A DNA stretch of 64,000 nucleotides, from contig NZ_JAKRNM010000007.1 of NCBI RefSeq assembly GCF_022346995.1, positions 62,001-126,000 of the forward strand, in the 5' to 3' direction. This document shows, piece by piece, positions 26,073 to 34,292 of the stretch. The notes beneath the pieces were generated by a model. That model ran no database searches and was not told the DNA's origin. It worked only from the letters and a program-made list of their open reading frames with translations. Every line of letters starts with the position of its first letter. Positions within the stretch are counted from its first letter, which is position 1. A program made the translations under genes and the position numbers. The DNA is from Paenibacillus sp. ACRRY. Lineage in GTDB: Bacteria; Bacillota; Bacilli; Paenibacillales; Paenibacillaceae.

Positions 26073-26308
26073 ATTTTCTGAACGCTCCTTAGATCCTCAT
26101 ATTTAAGCCTTCCCATTACATTCCTTAGTAGCATACGACAGATTGATGCGTTTGAAAAGTAAACCAGGCGAGTGTGCCTTTCTATAAACAAGCCTATGGA
26201 CGCTTCCTATTGAAAAGGGGCAATCGCCTTGGACAGACATCCAAGAAAGGAAGGCTTCTGTTGAGTATGTATATGGAAGGACCATTGTTCAGGAAAGGAG
26301 ATCAACCC

Positions 26309-26968
26309 ATGTCAAGACAGCTTGCAAGCAAATGGCTGAAGACGGCGGCACTGATGAAATATCCGGTAGCAGCTATTCATATCCCGCAGACGATGGCATT
26401 TAATTCGAGAAATCTGCTGCACATGCTCAGCCGTTATGGAATGGTGTATATCAAACCTGTAGTCGGTGGCGGAGGTTATGGTGTTATCAGGGTATCCACA
26501 AGCGGAGGAAACTACCGCTATACGCATATGAAAGTTACACGTACATTTACCAACTACGGGCAGATGTATCGCTCTCTGGTACGAATTAAAGTCAGACGGA
26601 GATACTTGATCCAACAGGGAATTCATTTGGCAACGATACAGGGCAGACCTGTGGATTACAGGGTGAAAGTCGTCAAAACCGAGCGAGGCTGGGTTTTCCG
26701 TTCTATGGTAGGGCGTTGGGCTCGTCCCGGATTGTGCGTAACCAATCTGAGCAAAGGCGGGACGATGCTGCAGGGCAGAAGGGCCCTTGGTTTATCCCTC
26801 CCTCATATATCCACCAGACACAAACGCCGGGAGATGCGTTCATTGACGTTGACATGCACTCAGATTATGGAAAGGCAATTTCCAGGTGTAGGTCAACTCG
26901 GGTTCGATTATGGGCTCGATCACTCCGGGAAGATATGGATTCTGGAAGTGAACACCAGACCTCAATAA
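26309..26968 (+). CDS. YheC/YheD-type ATP-grasp protein (spore-coat associated)
   Basis: This 219-residue protein of the YheC/YheD family (endospore coat-associated, ATP-grasp fold) has the nucleotide-binding lysine strand YIKPVVGGGGYGVIRV, VDYRVKVVKT, and the metal-binding end GFDYGLDHSGKIWILEVNTRPQ. The ATG at 26309 has AGGAAAGGAG just upstream. The frame stays open to 26174, but that part lacks family features. Bacillus relatives are spore-associated; the reaction is unknown. Confidence 0.82.
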   Translation: MSRQLASKWLKTAALMKYPVAAIHIPQTMAFNSRNLLHMLSRYGMVYIKPVVGGGGYGVIRVSTSGGNYRYTHMKVTRTFTNYGQMYRSLVRIKVRRRYLIQQGIHLATIQGRPVDYRVKVVKTERGWVFRSMVGRWARPGLCVTNLSKGGTMLQGRRALGLSLPHISTRHKRREMRSLTLTCTQIMERQFPGVGQLGFDYGLDHSGKIWILEVNTRPQ

Positions 26969-27147
26969 AAAAAGTGAAAAAATATAAAAAAAACCAAGAT
27001 TACACCGATAAACATATAGAGAAAATATTTCTGGAAAACGTTTGAAATGAAAACAAAATGGGTAATTTACACGGAAACGTCTTAAAACTATGAGTTGAAG
27101 CTAAAAAAAATTCTCTGACATTCGTTCTAATAGAAACGTTACGATCC
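26969..27147. other. A-rich intergenic stretch upstream of the sda control region
   Basis: The region has long A runs and no reading frame of note. I see no clear terminator for the preceding gene. Confidence 0.4.
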
Positions 27148-27247
27148 TGTGCATAAGTAATATCCACATTATCCACGTTGCTTAATCAACATTTTTACCA
27201 TTTATCAACAACCTATGCACAGGATTTCCACAAAACCTTGTGGATAA
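27148..27247. promoter_or_regulatory. Cluster of DnaA boxes upstream of sda
   Basis: Against TTATNCACA there are two perfect boxes on the minus strand (27148-27156, 27239-27247). There are four one-mismatch boxes on the plus strand (27160-27168, 27169-27177, 27202-27210, 27213-27221), all within 100 bp of the sda promoter. In B. subtilis DnaA activates sda through such boxes, linking replication initiation to the sporulation checkpoint. Confidence 0.85.
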
Positions 27248-27255
27248 CAGAACGC

Positions 27256-27284
27256 TTGTTCTCTTTATAAATCTCTGATATGAT
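27256..27284 (+). promoter_or_regulatory. Sigma-A promoter of sda
   Basis: TTGTTC (27256-27261) and TATGAT (27279-27284) are 17 bp apart. They lie immediately downstream of the last DnaA box. Confidence 0.7.
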
Positions 27285-27321
27285 AGTTTTGAGGAAAAAA
27301 AAGGAAAGGTTGTGGCGGGAA

Positions 27322-27465
27322 ATGGCTATGTTATCCGATGAGATGTTATTGGATTCCTACCATAAGGCGATTGAGCTTAATCTCGAGAGAGATTTCATCG
27401 CGCTGCTATTGGCAGAAATCCATAAGCGCAAACTGGGTACCGACGTATCTGCCATTCTTCACTAG
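27322..27465 (+). CDS. sda: Sporulation histidine kinase inhibitor Sda
   Basis: This 47-residue helical-hairpin protein has LSDEMLLDSYHKAIELNLERDF followed by LLLAEIHKRKLG, matching the Sda family in sequence and length. Sda blocks autophosphorylation of sporulation kinases when replication is under way or damaged. The ATG at 27322 (or 27328) gives the family N-terminus; the longer frame to 27280 overlaps the promoter. The DnaA-box cluster upstream supports the identification. Confidence 0.92.
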   Translation: MAMLSDEMLLDSYHKAIELNLERDFIALLLAEIHKRKLGTDVSAILH

Positions 27466-27486
27466 AGATCCTCATTGCAGGCAATG

Positions 27487-27738
27487 TTACTGGTTTCCGG
27501 ACATGTCCCATTGTGCTACAGACCAGAGGGTGCTTGTATGGCAATGGTGACAGTACAACATATGCATGCAACCGTTTTCGTTTCCGTCTTCCTCTACCAT
27601 GGAAGTCTGTAACGAATAGGGGCTGTACGGTCCGGTGTAATCGTCCAATTTGCCGCATTCTGACAGTCCCTGAAGGCAGTGGGGACAAGCCTGCTCCGGT
27701 ACAACCAGACCGTTACACAGCGGGCATATATAAGACAA
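27487..27738 (-). CDS. Small double zinc-ribbon protein (83 aa)
   Basis: This Cys-rich protein has CPLC and CPHC near the N-terminus and CHHC near the C-terminus, consistent with one or two zinc knuckles. The start is TTG at 27738 with AGGAGGG at ideal spacing. The ribosome site lies inside an inverted repeat (27739-27787). I do not recognise a functional family. It lies between sda and ferredoxin-NADP reductase. Confidence 0.7.
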   Translation of the reverse strand: MSYICPLCNGLVVPEQACPHCLQGLSECGKLDDYTGPYSPYSLQTSMVEEDGNENGCMHMLYCHHCHTSTLWSVAQWDMSGNQ

Positions 27739-27787
27739 GGGTATCCCTCCTGATATTGAATGTTCAGGAGTAAGATACCCTTTTTTG
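27739..27787 (+). terminator. Terminator hairpin overlapping the zinc-ribbon gene's ribosome site
   Basis: GGGTATC pairs with GATACCC, with an inner CCTGA/TCAGG helix, and TTTTTT follows on the plus strand. On the minus strand the same stem covers AGGAGG of the zinc-ribbon gene. Confidence 0.8.
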
Positions 27788-27812
27788 TGTCATTTATGTG
27801 ATTGGAACGAAA

Positions 27813-28814
27813 CTATCGTTTCATATTACTGCTGTGTCCTGGGGACAACTTCGCATCTGGATCGAAGTAAACCTTCGCGTTGTTAACAGCGGTTGGTGCT
27901 TCACCAAACCCAACAGCGATCAGCTTCAGCTTGCCTGGATATGTTGTAATATCCCCGGCGGCAAAAATACCTGGAATGGATGTCTCCATACGGGAGTCAA
28001 CAACGATGGAATTGCTATCGATCTCAATACCCCACTCGGCAATGGGCCCGAGCGATGATACGAATCCAAAGTTCACGATCACGGCATCCACGTCAATTTC
28101 TTGTGTTTCTTTGGTTTTGACATGTGACAGCGTGACTTTGGTAATGGCGTCATCTCCATGCAGCTCCGTAATCTCCGTAGGTGTAACCACGTTGACTTTG
28201 GAGTTCATCAGGTTCTCTACACTGTGCTCATGTGCACGGAATTTGTCACGGCGGTGGATCAGGGTTACTTGTTCTGCGATTGGCTCCAGCATAAGTGCCC
28301 AGTCTACGGCAGAGTCACCGCCACCACTGATCAGTACTTTTTTGCCGGCAAAGGCGTTCAGATCACTGATGAAGTAATGCAGGTTCGATTTTTCGAACTT
28401 GGCAGCACCTTCAAGTTCCAGACGACGCGGTTCGAATGCACCAACACCGGCAGTGATAATTACAGCTTTGGCATGATATTCGTTCACATCGGTTTTGACG
28501 ATGAAATGACGCTCGTCCAGTTTTTCAACGGATACTACTTTTTCTTCGAGACGAATATTCGGGTTAAAGTGGCTCATCTGCTCAATCAGATTGTTTACCA
28601 ATTCCTGAGCTGTTACTTTGGGAAACCCTGCAACGTCATAAATGTATTTTTCAGGATATAGCGCAGCCAATTGTCCGCCAAGTTGTGGCATGCTTTCAAC
28701 CAGAGTAACGGATGCCTGACGCATCCCTCCGTAAAATGCGGCAAACAGACCCGCAGGGCCGCCACCAATAATAAGTAAATCGGTCATGTCATGACCGGCA
28801 GTTTGTGCAGTCAA
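27813..28814 (-). CDS. yumC: Ferredoxin-NADP(+) reductase, thioredoxin-reductase-like (YumC type)
   Basis: This 333-residue flavoprotein has GGGPAGLFAA for FAD, GGGDSAVDWAL for NADPH and a late GIFAAGDIT motif. It lacks the CxxC active site of thioredoxin reductase, which marks it as the YumC-type reductase that exchanges electrons between NADPH and ferredoxin or flavodoxin. The start is TTG at 28814 with AAAGGTG upstream; the internal ATG at 28787 has no ribosome site. Confidence 0.9.
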   Translation of the reverse strand: MTAQTAGHDMTDLLIIGGGPAGLFAAFYGGMRQASVTLVESMPQLGGQLAALYPEKYIYDVAGFPKVTAQELVNNLIEQMSHFNPNIRLEEKVVSVEKLDERHFIVKTDVNEYHAKAVIITAGVGAFEPRRLELEGAAKFEKSNLHYFISDLNAFAGKKVLISGGGDSAVDWALMLEPIAEQVTLIHRRDKFRAHEHSVENLMNSKVNVVTPTEITELHGDDAITKVTLSHVKTKETQEIDVDAVIVNFGFVSSLGPIAEWGIEIDSNSIVVDSRMETSIPGIFAAGDITTYPGKLKLIAVGFGEAPTAVNNAKVYFDPDAKLSPGHSSNMKR

Positions 28815-29145
28815 GAATCAACAACACCTTTCTTATTTTAATAGGTAGTTAACAGAAATAATGTAGCCGGATACCTCATGTAGCCAGCGTTTGTTGCTGA
28901 ACTGTCTTTCTCATTATAAACGGTGTAAACTGGGTTGCAAAGTTGGTAACGGGACTAACTTGGGAACAATTGATGAAGATCAGGTGAGAATAGGATGAAA
29001 TTGGAAATGAAAGGTTATGAAAGATAACAAAAAAAACCTTGATATTTACCAGAAATACAGATATTCTTGACCTGTACTATGTGTTTTTTTGTCTAAATAA
29101 AAGCCAATTTGTAAAACGAAGACAAGACCTGTAATTTGTTGATTC
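28815..29145. other. Intergenic region between yumC and the NDH-2 gene
   Basis: These 331 bases are A/T-rich and hold no supported gene. They should contain the yumC promoter on the minus strand. I found no clear element beyond the Rex-like site at its right end. Confidence 0.4.
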
Positions 29146-29163
29146 TTGTGTATAATTTCACAA
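29146..29163 (+). promoter_or_regulatory. Rex-like operator overlapping a -10 box, upstream of NDH-2
   Basis: TTGTGTATAATTTCACAA differs at one position from the Rex consensus TTGTGAANNNNTTCACAA. It contains TATAAT (29151-29156) as the probable -10 box. Rex represses at high NAD+/NADH ratio and is known to control ndh in B. subtilis. A further hairpin (ATATGGAT/ATCCATAT, about 29226-29249) lies in the long leader. Confidence 0.75.
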
Positions 29164-29344
29164 CTTTAATTGGACATGTACATACAAAATATTCAAATAA
29201 ATTCGTGAAGTTAACATTTGTCGTCATATGGATAAGACCTCATCCATATTTTGTAGTAAGTACAGCTGAAGGTATGCTACCCGAATGATGATACAAAATG
29301 TTGTAAAAGTAGATGATGTGAGTGAAACCGGAAGGGGTTAAGAC

Positions 29345-30538
29345 ATGAGCAGCATTCCCAAAATCGTCATTCTCGGCGCGGGCTATGGCGGGATTTTAAC
29401 AGCCCAGCGGCTGCAGAAGGAATTAAATTATAATGAAGCCGACGTCACACTTGTGAATCGGCATGATTATCACTATATTACAACACACCTACATATGCCA
29501 GCAGCCGGTACGGATACGATTGAGCATGCGAGGGTGCCGATTTCCAAACTGATTGATGAATTCAAAATTGATTTGGTCAAGTCATCGGTGAAGGAGATTC
29601 GTCTGCAGGACCGTAAGGTCATTTTGGAAGATGGAACGTTATCCTACGACTACCTGATCATTGGACTCGGCGGTGAACCGGAGACCTTCGGTATTCCGGG
29701 CATGCTGGATCATGCCATGACGATTCGCAGCATCAACTCGGTACGACTCATTCGTGAGCATATCGAATATCAGTTTGCCATGTACAAAAACGATAATAAA
29801 CGTAACCGCATTCGTTTTGTAGTGGGCGGGGCAGGTTTCAGCGGAGTCGAGTTTGTGGCGGAGCTTGCTGACCGCATTCCGCAGTTGTGTAAAGAATTCG
29901 ACGTTAATCCGAAAAATGTGCATATCTACAACGTAGAGGCTGCGCCTTCTGCCCTGCCTGGCTTCGATCCGGAGCTGGTAGAGCATGCAATGAATGTGCT
30001 CAAGAAAAAAGGCGTAACCTTCAAAATCGGTGTTCCGATCAAGCAATGCTTGCCGGATGGCGTCATTGTGGGTGAAGGGGAAAAAATTGATGCAGCCACG
30101 GTAGTATGGACCGGTGGAATCCGGGGTAACGCACTGCTCGAACAGGCTGGACTTGAAGTGATGCGCGGCCGGGTAAAAGTGGACGAATATCTGCGAGCTC
30201 CGGGACATGAGCATGTCTATGTTATTGGTGACAATTCACTCGTATTTAACGGGGAAGGACGTCCATATCCACCAACAGCACAGATTGCCATGCAGCAAGG
30301 TGTGAACTGTGCCAAAAACGTTGTCGCTGCCATTCGCAAAAAACAGCCACAGCCCTTTGTATTTACCAGCAAGGGAACGGTTGCTTCGCTCGGTAAAGGG
30401 GAAGCCATTGCTGTGGTTGGCGGTAAAAAATACAAGGGCTGGAAAGCTGCCCAACTGAAGAAACTGGTGGATCTCCGGTATTTGTTCATCATTGGTGGAA
30501 TCCCGCTTGTACTGAAGAAGGGGCGGTTTTTTGGATGA
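29345..30538 (+). CDS. Type II NADH dehydrogenase (NDH-2, YumB-like)
   Basis: This 397-residue enzyme would pass electrons from NADH to menaquinone without pumping protons. It has an FAD motif LGAGYGGI, an NADH motif VGGAGFSGVEF near 165, ATVVWTGGI, VYVIGDNS, PTAQIAMQQG and a C-terminal hydrophobic membrane-binding end. AAGGGG precedes the ATG. The stop overlaps the next small gene by four bases. A Rex-like site upstream supports control by NADH level. Confidence 0.92.
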   Translation: MSSIPKIVILGAGYGGILTAQRLQKELNYNEADVTLVNRHDYHYITTHLHMPAAGTDTIEHARVPISKLIDEFKIDLVKSSVKEIRLQDRKVILEDGTLSYDYLIIGLGGEPETFGIPGMLDHAMTIRSINSVRLIREHIEYQFAMYKNDNKRNRIRFVVGGAGFSGVEFVAELADRIPQLCKEFDVNPKNVHIYNVEAAPSALPGFDPELVEHAMNVLKKKGVTFKIGVPIKQCLPDGVIVGEGEKIDAATVVWTGGIRGNALLEQAGLEVMRGRVKVDEYLRAPGHEHVYVIGDNSLVFNGEGRPYPPTAQIAMQQGVNCAKNVVAAIRKKQPQPFVFTSKGTVASLGKGEAIAVVGGKKYKGWKAAQLKKLVDLRYLFIIGGIPLVLKKGRFFG

Positions 30539-30792
30539 GACATTGCAGTGTTCAAGTTCGCGGCCTGCTTACGCGTGATGAGCTGGATCGTTATAACGCC
30601 CTGATGCAGGTAGGCGGTTATCTGGAGGAGCAGAACCAGTATGACCTCGCTTATATTGTGCAAAAGGAAGTGGACATTCTCATCCTGCCTGCGATTGAGC
30701 GGTTGAAGGAAAAGGGACGGGATCGTGACCGGGCCACGGCCGAGTTTCTGGAATCGCTCAAGGCAATGGAAGAAGAAGAGGACCGGGATTAA
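30535..30792 (+). CDS. Small protein translationally coupled to NDH-2 (85 aa)
   Basis: The start codon lies in an ATGA overlap with the NDH-2 stop, so the two are made together. The protein is soluble, helical and charged (LTRDELDRYNALMQVGGYLEEQNQ, ending in an acidic EEEEDRD tail). It has one Cys near the N-terminus (HCSVQVRG). No family recognised. The tight coupling suggests an accessory or regulatory role for NDH-2, which is inference. Confidence 0.7.
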   Translation: MRHCSVQVRGLLTRDELDRYNALMQVGGYLEEQNQYDLAYIVQKEVDILILPAIERLKEKGRDRDRATAEFLESLKAMEEEEDRD

Positions 30793-30835
30793 TTCGGAGT
30801 TTGAACATTTCTGTACAAAATGAATACCATAAAAA

Positions 30836-30880
30836 AAGCACCGGTGACGTTCTCCTACGGGAGTTGTCATCGGTGCTTTG
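30836..30880. terminator. Bidirectional terminator between NDH-2 operon and hemQ
   Basis: AAGCACCGGTGAC pairs with GTCATCGGTGCTT across an inner loop. A/T runs flank both sides; the minus-strand T run is the longer, so it is chiefly the hemQ terminator. Confidence 0.85.
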
Positions 30881-30888
30881 TGTTTTAT

Positions 30889-31635
30889 TTACAGTTTCAA
30901 CATGTCTTCCAGCGAACCTTCGCCCAGCAGGCTTCCCACATAGAACGAACCGAATTCGCCATAACGTGCGCTAACTTCATCAAACCGCATTTCGTAAACC
31001 AGTTTTTTGAACTGGAGTGCATCGTCTGCAAACAGGGTAACGCCCCATTCCCAATCGTCGAAACCAACGGATCCGGTAATGATCTGTTTGACTTTACCAG
31101 CATAGCTGCGGCCAATCATGCCGTGGCTGCGCATCATGCTGCGGCGTTCGTCCATGGACAGCATGTACCAGTTGTCGGCCAATTCGCGTTTTTTGTTCAT
31201 TGGGTAGAAGCAGATGTACTGGCGCTGTGGCAATACCGGCTTGAGACGTGCAACGATTTCCGGGTTTTGCATCGGATCTTCGCCTTCTTTGCCAAGATAG
31301 TTGCTCAGTTCCACGACGCTGACGTAGGAATACGATTTGGTGGTGTATTGGGCAAACATCGTTTTGTTGAACGCGTTCTCGACGGCCTTGAGGTCCTCAA
31401 GCGTTTCACGCAGGTGCATCATGACAAGGTCAGCTTTTTGGCCGACTACAGTATAGACCACAGTGCTTCCTTTTGAGGAATCTTCGACATCCTTCCATTC
31501 TTTCCAAAACTCCTGAAGCTCGTCCAGTGCTACGGCACGTTCCTCGTCATCGGCTGCTTTCCAAGCGGCCCAGTTAATCGAGCGGAAGTCATGCAGGGCA
31601 TACCAGCCCTCCAGTGTTGATGCGGCTTCGTTCAT
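30889..31635 (-). CDS. hemQ: Coproheme decarboxylase HemQ
   Basis: This 248-residue chlorite-dismutase-family protein makes heme b from coproheme in the Gram-positive pathway. It begins with the ferredoxin-like fold GWYALHDFRSINW. It has SYVSVVELSNY and NKKRELADNWYMLSMDERRSMMRSHGMIGR, where the His is the expected proximal ligand, and ends GSVGFDDWEWGVTLFADDALQFKKLVYEMRFDE. GGAGGAACAG precedes the ATG. Confidence 0.94.
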   Translation of the reverse strand: MNEAASTLEGWYALHDFRSINWAAWKAADDEERAVALDELQEFWKEWKDVEDSSKGSTVVYTVVGQKADLVMMHLRETLEDLKAVENAFNKTMFAQYTTKSYSYVSVVELSNYLGKEGEDPMQNPEIVARLKPVLPQRQYICFYPMNKKRELADNWYMLSMDERRSMMRSHGMIGRSYAGKVKQIITGSVGFDDWEWGVTLFADDALQFKKLVYEMRFDEVSARYGEFGSFYVGSLLGEGSLEDMLKL

Positions 31636-31888
31636 TGGTTCTGTTCCTCCTGCAGTTTATATTTCCAAATCCCATGAGGGACGGTTAAGAAAAACTATAT
31701 CGTTTACATTGTATCCCAACACCAAGCACAAGGGCAAATGAAGAGAACATGAATATAGGAGGATTTATCCAGAAAGTTCGTTGCTTCGCCACATTTTTTG
31801 CGGTACACTAACTACTAGCCAGAGAAGAAAATACAGTAAGTTATGCAAAATAAGCCCTGAGTTCATAAGAAGAGGTGAACGTCACCCG

Positions 31889-32182
31889 ATGCAGTTTATA
31901 CCTGTGCTGGTATTAATGGTGTTATTTTTCGTGATGATGTTTGGGATCGGTTTCATTCTGAATATGTTGATGAAGACTACATGGTTTCCTTCTTACCTGT
32001 TCATCATTGTGATCCTGCCTGTCGTGGTGTATTCCTTGTGGGATCACACGGCTTCACTGATGACCCATCTGGGCTCGTTCCAGATCGTCGATTATCTGAC
32101 CGGTGTGGCTGGGCTCGCAGGCGCAATCATCAGTGGTTGGACCATTCGCAAACTTCGACTGGGCGGATATAAAATGTTTTAA
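31889..32182 (+). CDS. yuiB: YuiB family membrane protein
   Basis: This 97-residue protein has two or three membrane segments (MQFIPVLVLMVLFFVMMFGIGFILNML, then PSYLFIIVILPVVVYSLW). It matches the YuiB family, which neighbours yumB/yumC in Bacillus. The ATG at 31889 follows AGAGGTGAAC; the upstream frame from 31781 is not supported. Function unknown, although neighbouring NDH-2 and YumC suggest a membrane redox link. Confidence 0.85.
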   Translation: MQFIPVLVLMVLFFVMMFGIGFILNMLMKTTWFPSYLFIIVILPVVVYSLWDHTASLMTHLGSFQIVDYLTGVAGLAGAIISGWTIRKLRLGGYKMF

Positions 32183-32241
32183 CAGGCTGGAGCTTCATAT
32201 CTTTTCCCTGTCTGCCATGGCTAATTGAAACAGAGAGTCTT

Positions 32242-32285
32242 GCCTTTCTCGTAACCGCTTACGCGAGCAAAGGGAGGGCTTTTTG
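32242..32285 (+). terminator. Probable terminator after yuiB
   Basis: An imperfect stem pairs GCCTTTCTCG with CGAG and AAAGGGAGGGC and is followed by TTTTTG. Confidence 0.55.
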
Positions 32286-32335
32286 TCATATGTAATGAAA
32301 AATAGACATAAAAGAATCGCTGAGCTGCATACACA

Positions 32336-32344
32336 TGTGGATAA
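32336..32344 (-). promoter_or_regulatory. Perfect DnaA box upstream of dnaB
   Basis: TGTGGATAA on the plus strand is TTATCCACA on the minus strand, a perfect DnaA box. It lies about 200 bases upstream of dnaB and 130 bases upstream of the candidate dnaB promoter. Confidence 0.6.
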
Positions 32345-32474
32345 CCATTTCTAAATAGTTTCACTTGTTTTATATGGCTGGAGCTTTTATAGTATTCTAG
32401 CAACTCTGCGAAAACGTGAATGCTGTCGACCTAGGACGAAACGGAGCGAGAACAGGCCATCTTTTTACCTGTTT

Positions 32475-32504
32475 TTGAACATTTGAAGATCAAGCATTTA
32501 TGAT
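32475..32504 (+). promoter_or_regulatory. Candidate promoter of dnaB
   Basis: TTGAAC (32475-32480) and TATGAT (32499-32504) are separated by 18 bp. They lie about 40 bases upstream of the dnaB start. Confidence 0.55.
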
Positions 32505-32545
32505 AGAATAGATAAACACACTTTTGGGGAGAAGGAGATCAAGCC

Positions 32546-34081
32546 ATGCGCATGAAGAATTTGCTGCATTATACTGAACATCATCGCTACTGCGTATACA
32601 GGGAGTTTGGACTTAGTGCTCTGGACGATCGTATGCTTACCGGAGCATATCAGCCCATGGTAGGTGCTTTCGCAATTGGCTTGTATCGGCTGTTGTTTCA
32701 GCATCTTCCCGGTGAACAGGTCGGTTACTCACCCCTTGAACAGCAACGAAAATTGTTCATGACACTTGGACTCGAGCCAAGTGAAAAGGGCCGCAAGTAT
32801 TTGGTGGAGCAGGCTTCCAAGCTGGAAGCGGTCGGATTGCTTCAGACGTCACGCCTTTACATTCCGGAGAATGATGATTACATCTATGAATATGAGCTGC
32901 AGCCACCGCTGTCACCTGCAGAGTTCTTCCGTACACAGCATTTGACACTGCTGCTTCGTGACAAGATTGGCAAGTTTGCTGTTCTCTCCCTGCGTTCGGG
33001 ATTTTCGGCAGTGGAGAACGGGGACGCTCCTTATCCTGCAGCGAGCAAAGAAAATATCTCGGTTCCTTTTTACGATATATTCGAACTGAATACGCATGTG
33101 ATAGATTACGAGTTGGAGCAGGCGCTCTCGGAAGTATCCACATCCGCACAGCGGAGTGGGACAAGTGTCGCTACGGAAGAGCTTACGTTGAATTATGCCG
33201 ACATTATTTTGCGTTTTCCGCGCGAGTCGGTGAACCGTCGTCATGTGGAAAAGCTCCGGTTCGATCATGAGCAGCTGGGCATTGTGAATTATGTGGTGAA
33301 CAAGTTTAATCTCAGTGTACAGGAAGTGTGCCGTTTACTGGATGAGGATGATATCTTCAGTCCGCAAGGACAGCTGATGTTGGACGATCTTCAGCATAGG
33401 GCAAGCTTGCAGTTCCGTCAGACCAAGAAACGGCAGGAGCAGCAGACCGTACAGGCAGCCAAAGTAGTCGCCCTGAGGCAGCATCTGGACGAGCCTGAGC
33501 AGCAGAGCGATTCCGGAGAACCGCCAGTGGAACATGTGGTGCAGATGGAATACTATGTGGAGGTTCCACCACAGTTTGCAACCAAATGTGATATTCATCA
33601 ATACAATATGATGCTTCGTAACGAACCATATACACGACTGTTACAGACGTTTTTCCCAGGTGCCGTACCGGATAATCTGGTCGATATCTTTGAGAAAATT
33701 GATCTGAGCTATAAGCTGCCTGGTGAAGTTATTAATGTTCTTATCCATTACTTGATGCAGCTCCTTGTGTCGGGCGGAGAACAGCGGATTAACCGTAATT
33801 TTGTTGAAGCGATTGCTTCCAACATGCTGCTGAAGCAGATCAATTCATATGAGAAGGCAGTCCAATATATTCGTGACCAGGCCAAGGTAAAAGGCAAGCA
33901 GGCTGCTGGTGCAGCCGGAACCCGTTCCCGTACATACGGCAAAGGAGCCAAAGCCAAGCCCGAAATCCCGATTGTTCAGGATGTTGCCGCTGAAAGCGAT
34001 GGAGTATCCGAGGAAGAGTTTGAAGAGATGATGCGATTCGCCCAGCAGATGCAGGCGAGCAAGCAAAAAGGAACTTCATAA
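32546..34081 (+). CDS. dnaB: Replication initiation/membrane attachment protein DnaB
   Basis: This 511-residue Firmicute DnaB (primosome loader, unrelated to E. coli DnaB helicase) has an N-terminal winged-helix domain. It also has DnaD/DnaB-II-like helical domains (LPGEVINVLIHYLMQL...INRNFVEAIASNML near 390-440) and a Gln/Glu-rich linker near 285-330. It recruits the DnaI-helicase complex to the origin. GAAGGAG precedes the ATG. In Bacillus dnaI follows directly; here a terminator and about 24 kb of other genes intervene. Confidence 0.92.
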   Translation: MRMKNLLHYTEHHRYCVYREFGLSALDDRMLTGAYQPMVGAFAIGLYRLLFQHLPGEQVGYSPLEQQRKLFMTLGLEPSEKGRKYLVEQASKLEAVGLLQTSRLYIPENDDYIYEYELQPPLSPAEFFRTQHLTLLLRDKIGKFAVLSLRSGFSAVENGDAPYPAASKENISVPFYDIFELNTHVIDYELEQALSEVSTSAQRSGTSVATEELTLNYADIILRFPRESVNRRHVEKLRFDHEQLGIVNYVVNKFNLSVQEVCRLLDEDDIFSPQGQLMLDDLQHRASLQFRQTKKRQEQQTVQAAKVVALRQHLDEPEQQSDSGEPPVEHVVQMEYYVEVPPQFATKCDIHQYNMMLRNEPYTRLLQTFFPGAVPDNLVDIFEKIDLSYKLPGEVINVLIHYLMQLLVSGGEQRINRNFVEAIASNMLLKQINSYEKAVQYIRDQAKVKGKQAAGAAGTRSRTYGKGAKAKPEIPIVQDVAAESDGVSEEEFEEMMRFAQQMQASKQKGTS

Positions 34082-34104
34082 ATTTTTTATTTATAAAAGA
34101 GATC

Positions 34105-34145
34105 AAAGGCGAGTCCCCTAATTAAAGGAGGCTCGCCTTTTTATT
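34105..34145 (+). terminator. Terminator after dnaB
   Basis: AAAGGCGAG pairs with CTCGCCTTT, with an inner CCCCT/AAGG helix, and TTTTTATT follows. It ends the dnaB transcript, so dnaI cannot depend on the dnaB promoter. Confidence 0.9.
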
Positions 34146-34292
34146 AGTTTGCCTAGCTACGGATACACTAGAAGAAACTATTGGAATATTCTACTATTAT
34201 ATATTGAGTAAAAGCTTATGCACCTAATTTTGCTTTCTATTGGTAATTCATCGTCATCTGAATTAAGAAGATTGAAACACTGGGGGGAAGTC

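Noticed and set aside
26174..26308. Longer N-terminus for the YheC/YheD protein
   Set aside because: The ATG at 26309 has a strong AGGAAAGGAG site, and the extra 45 residues show no family motif.
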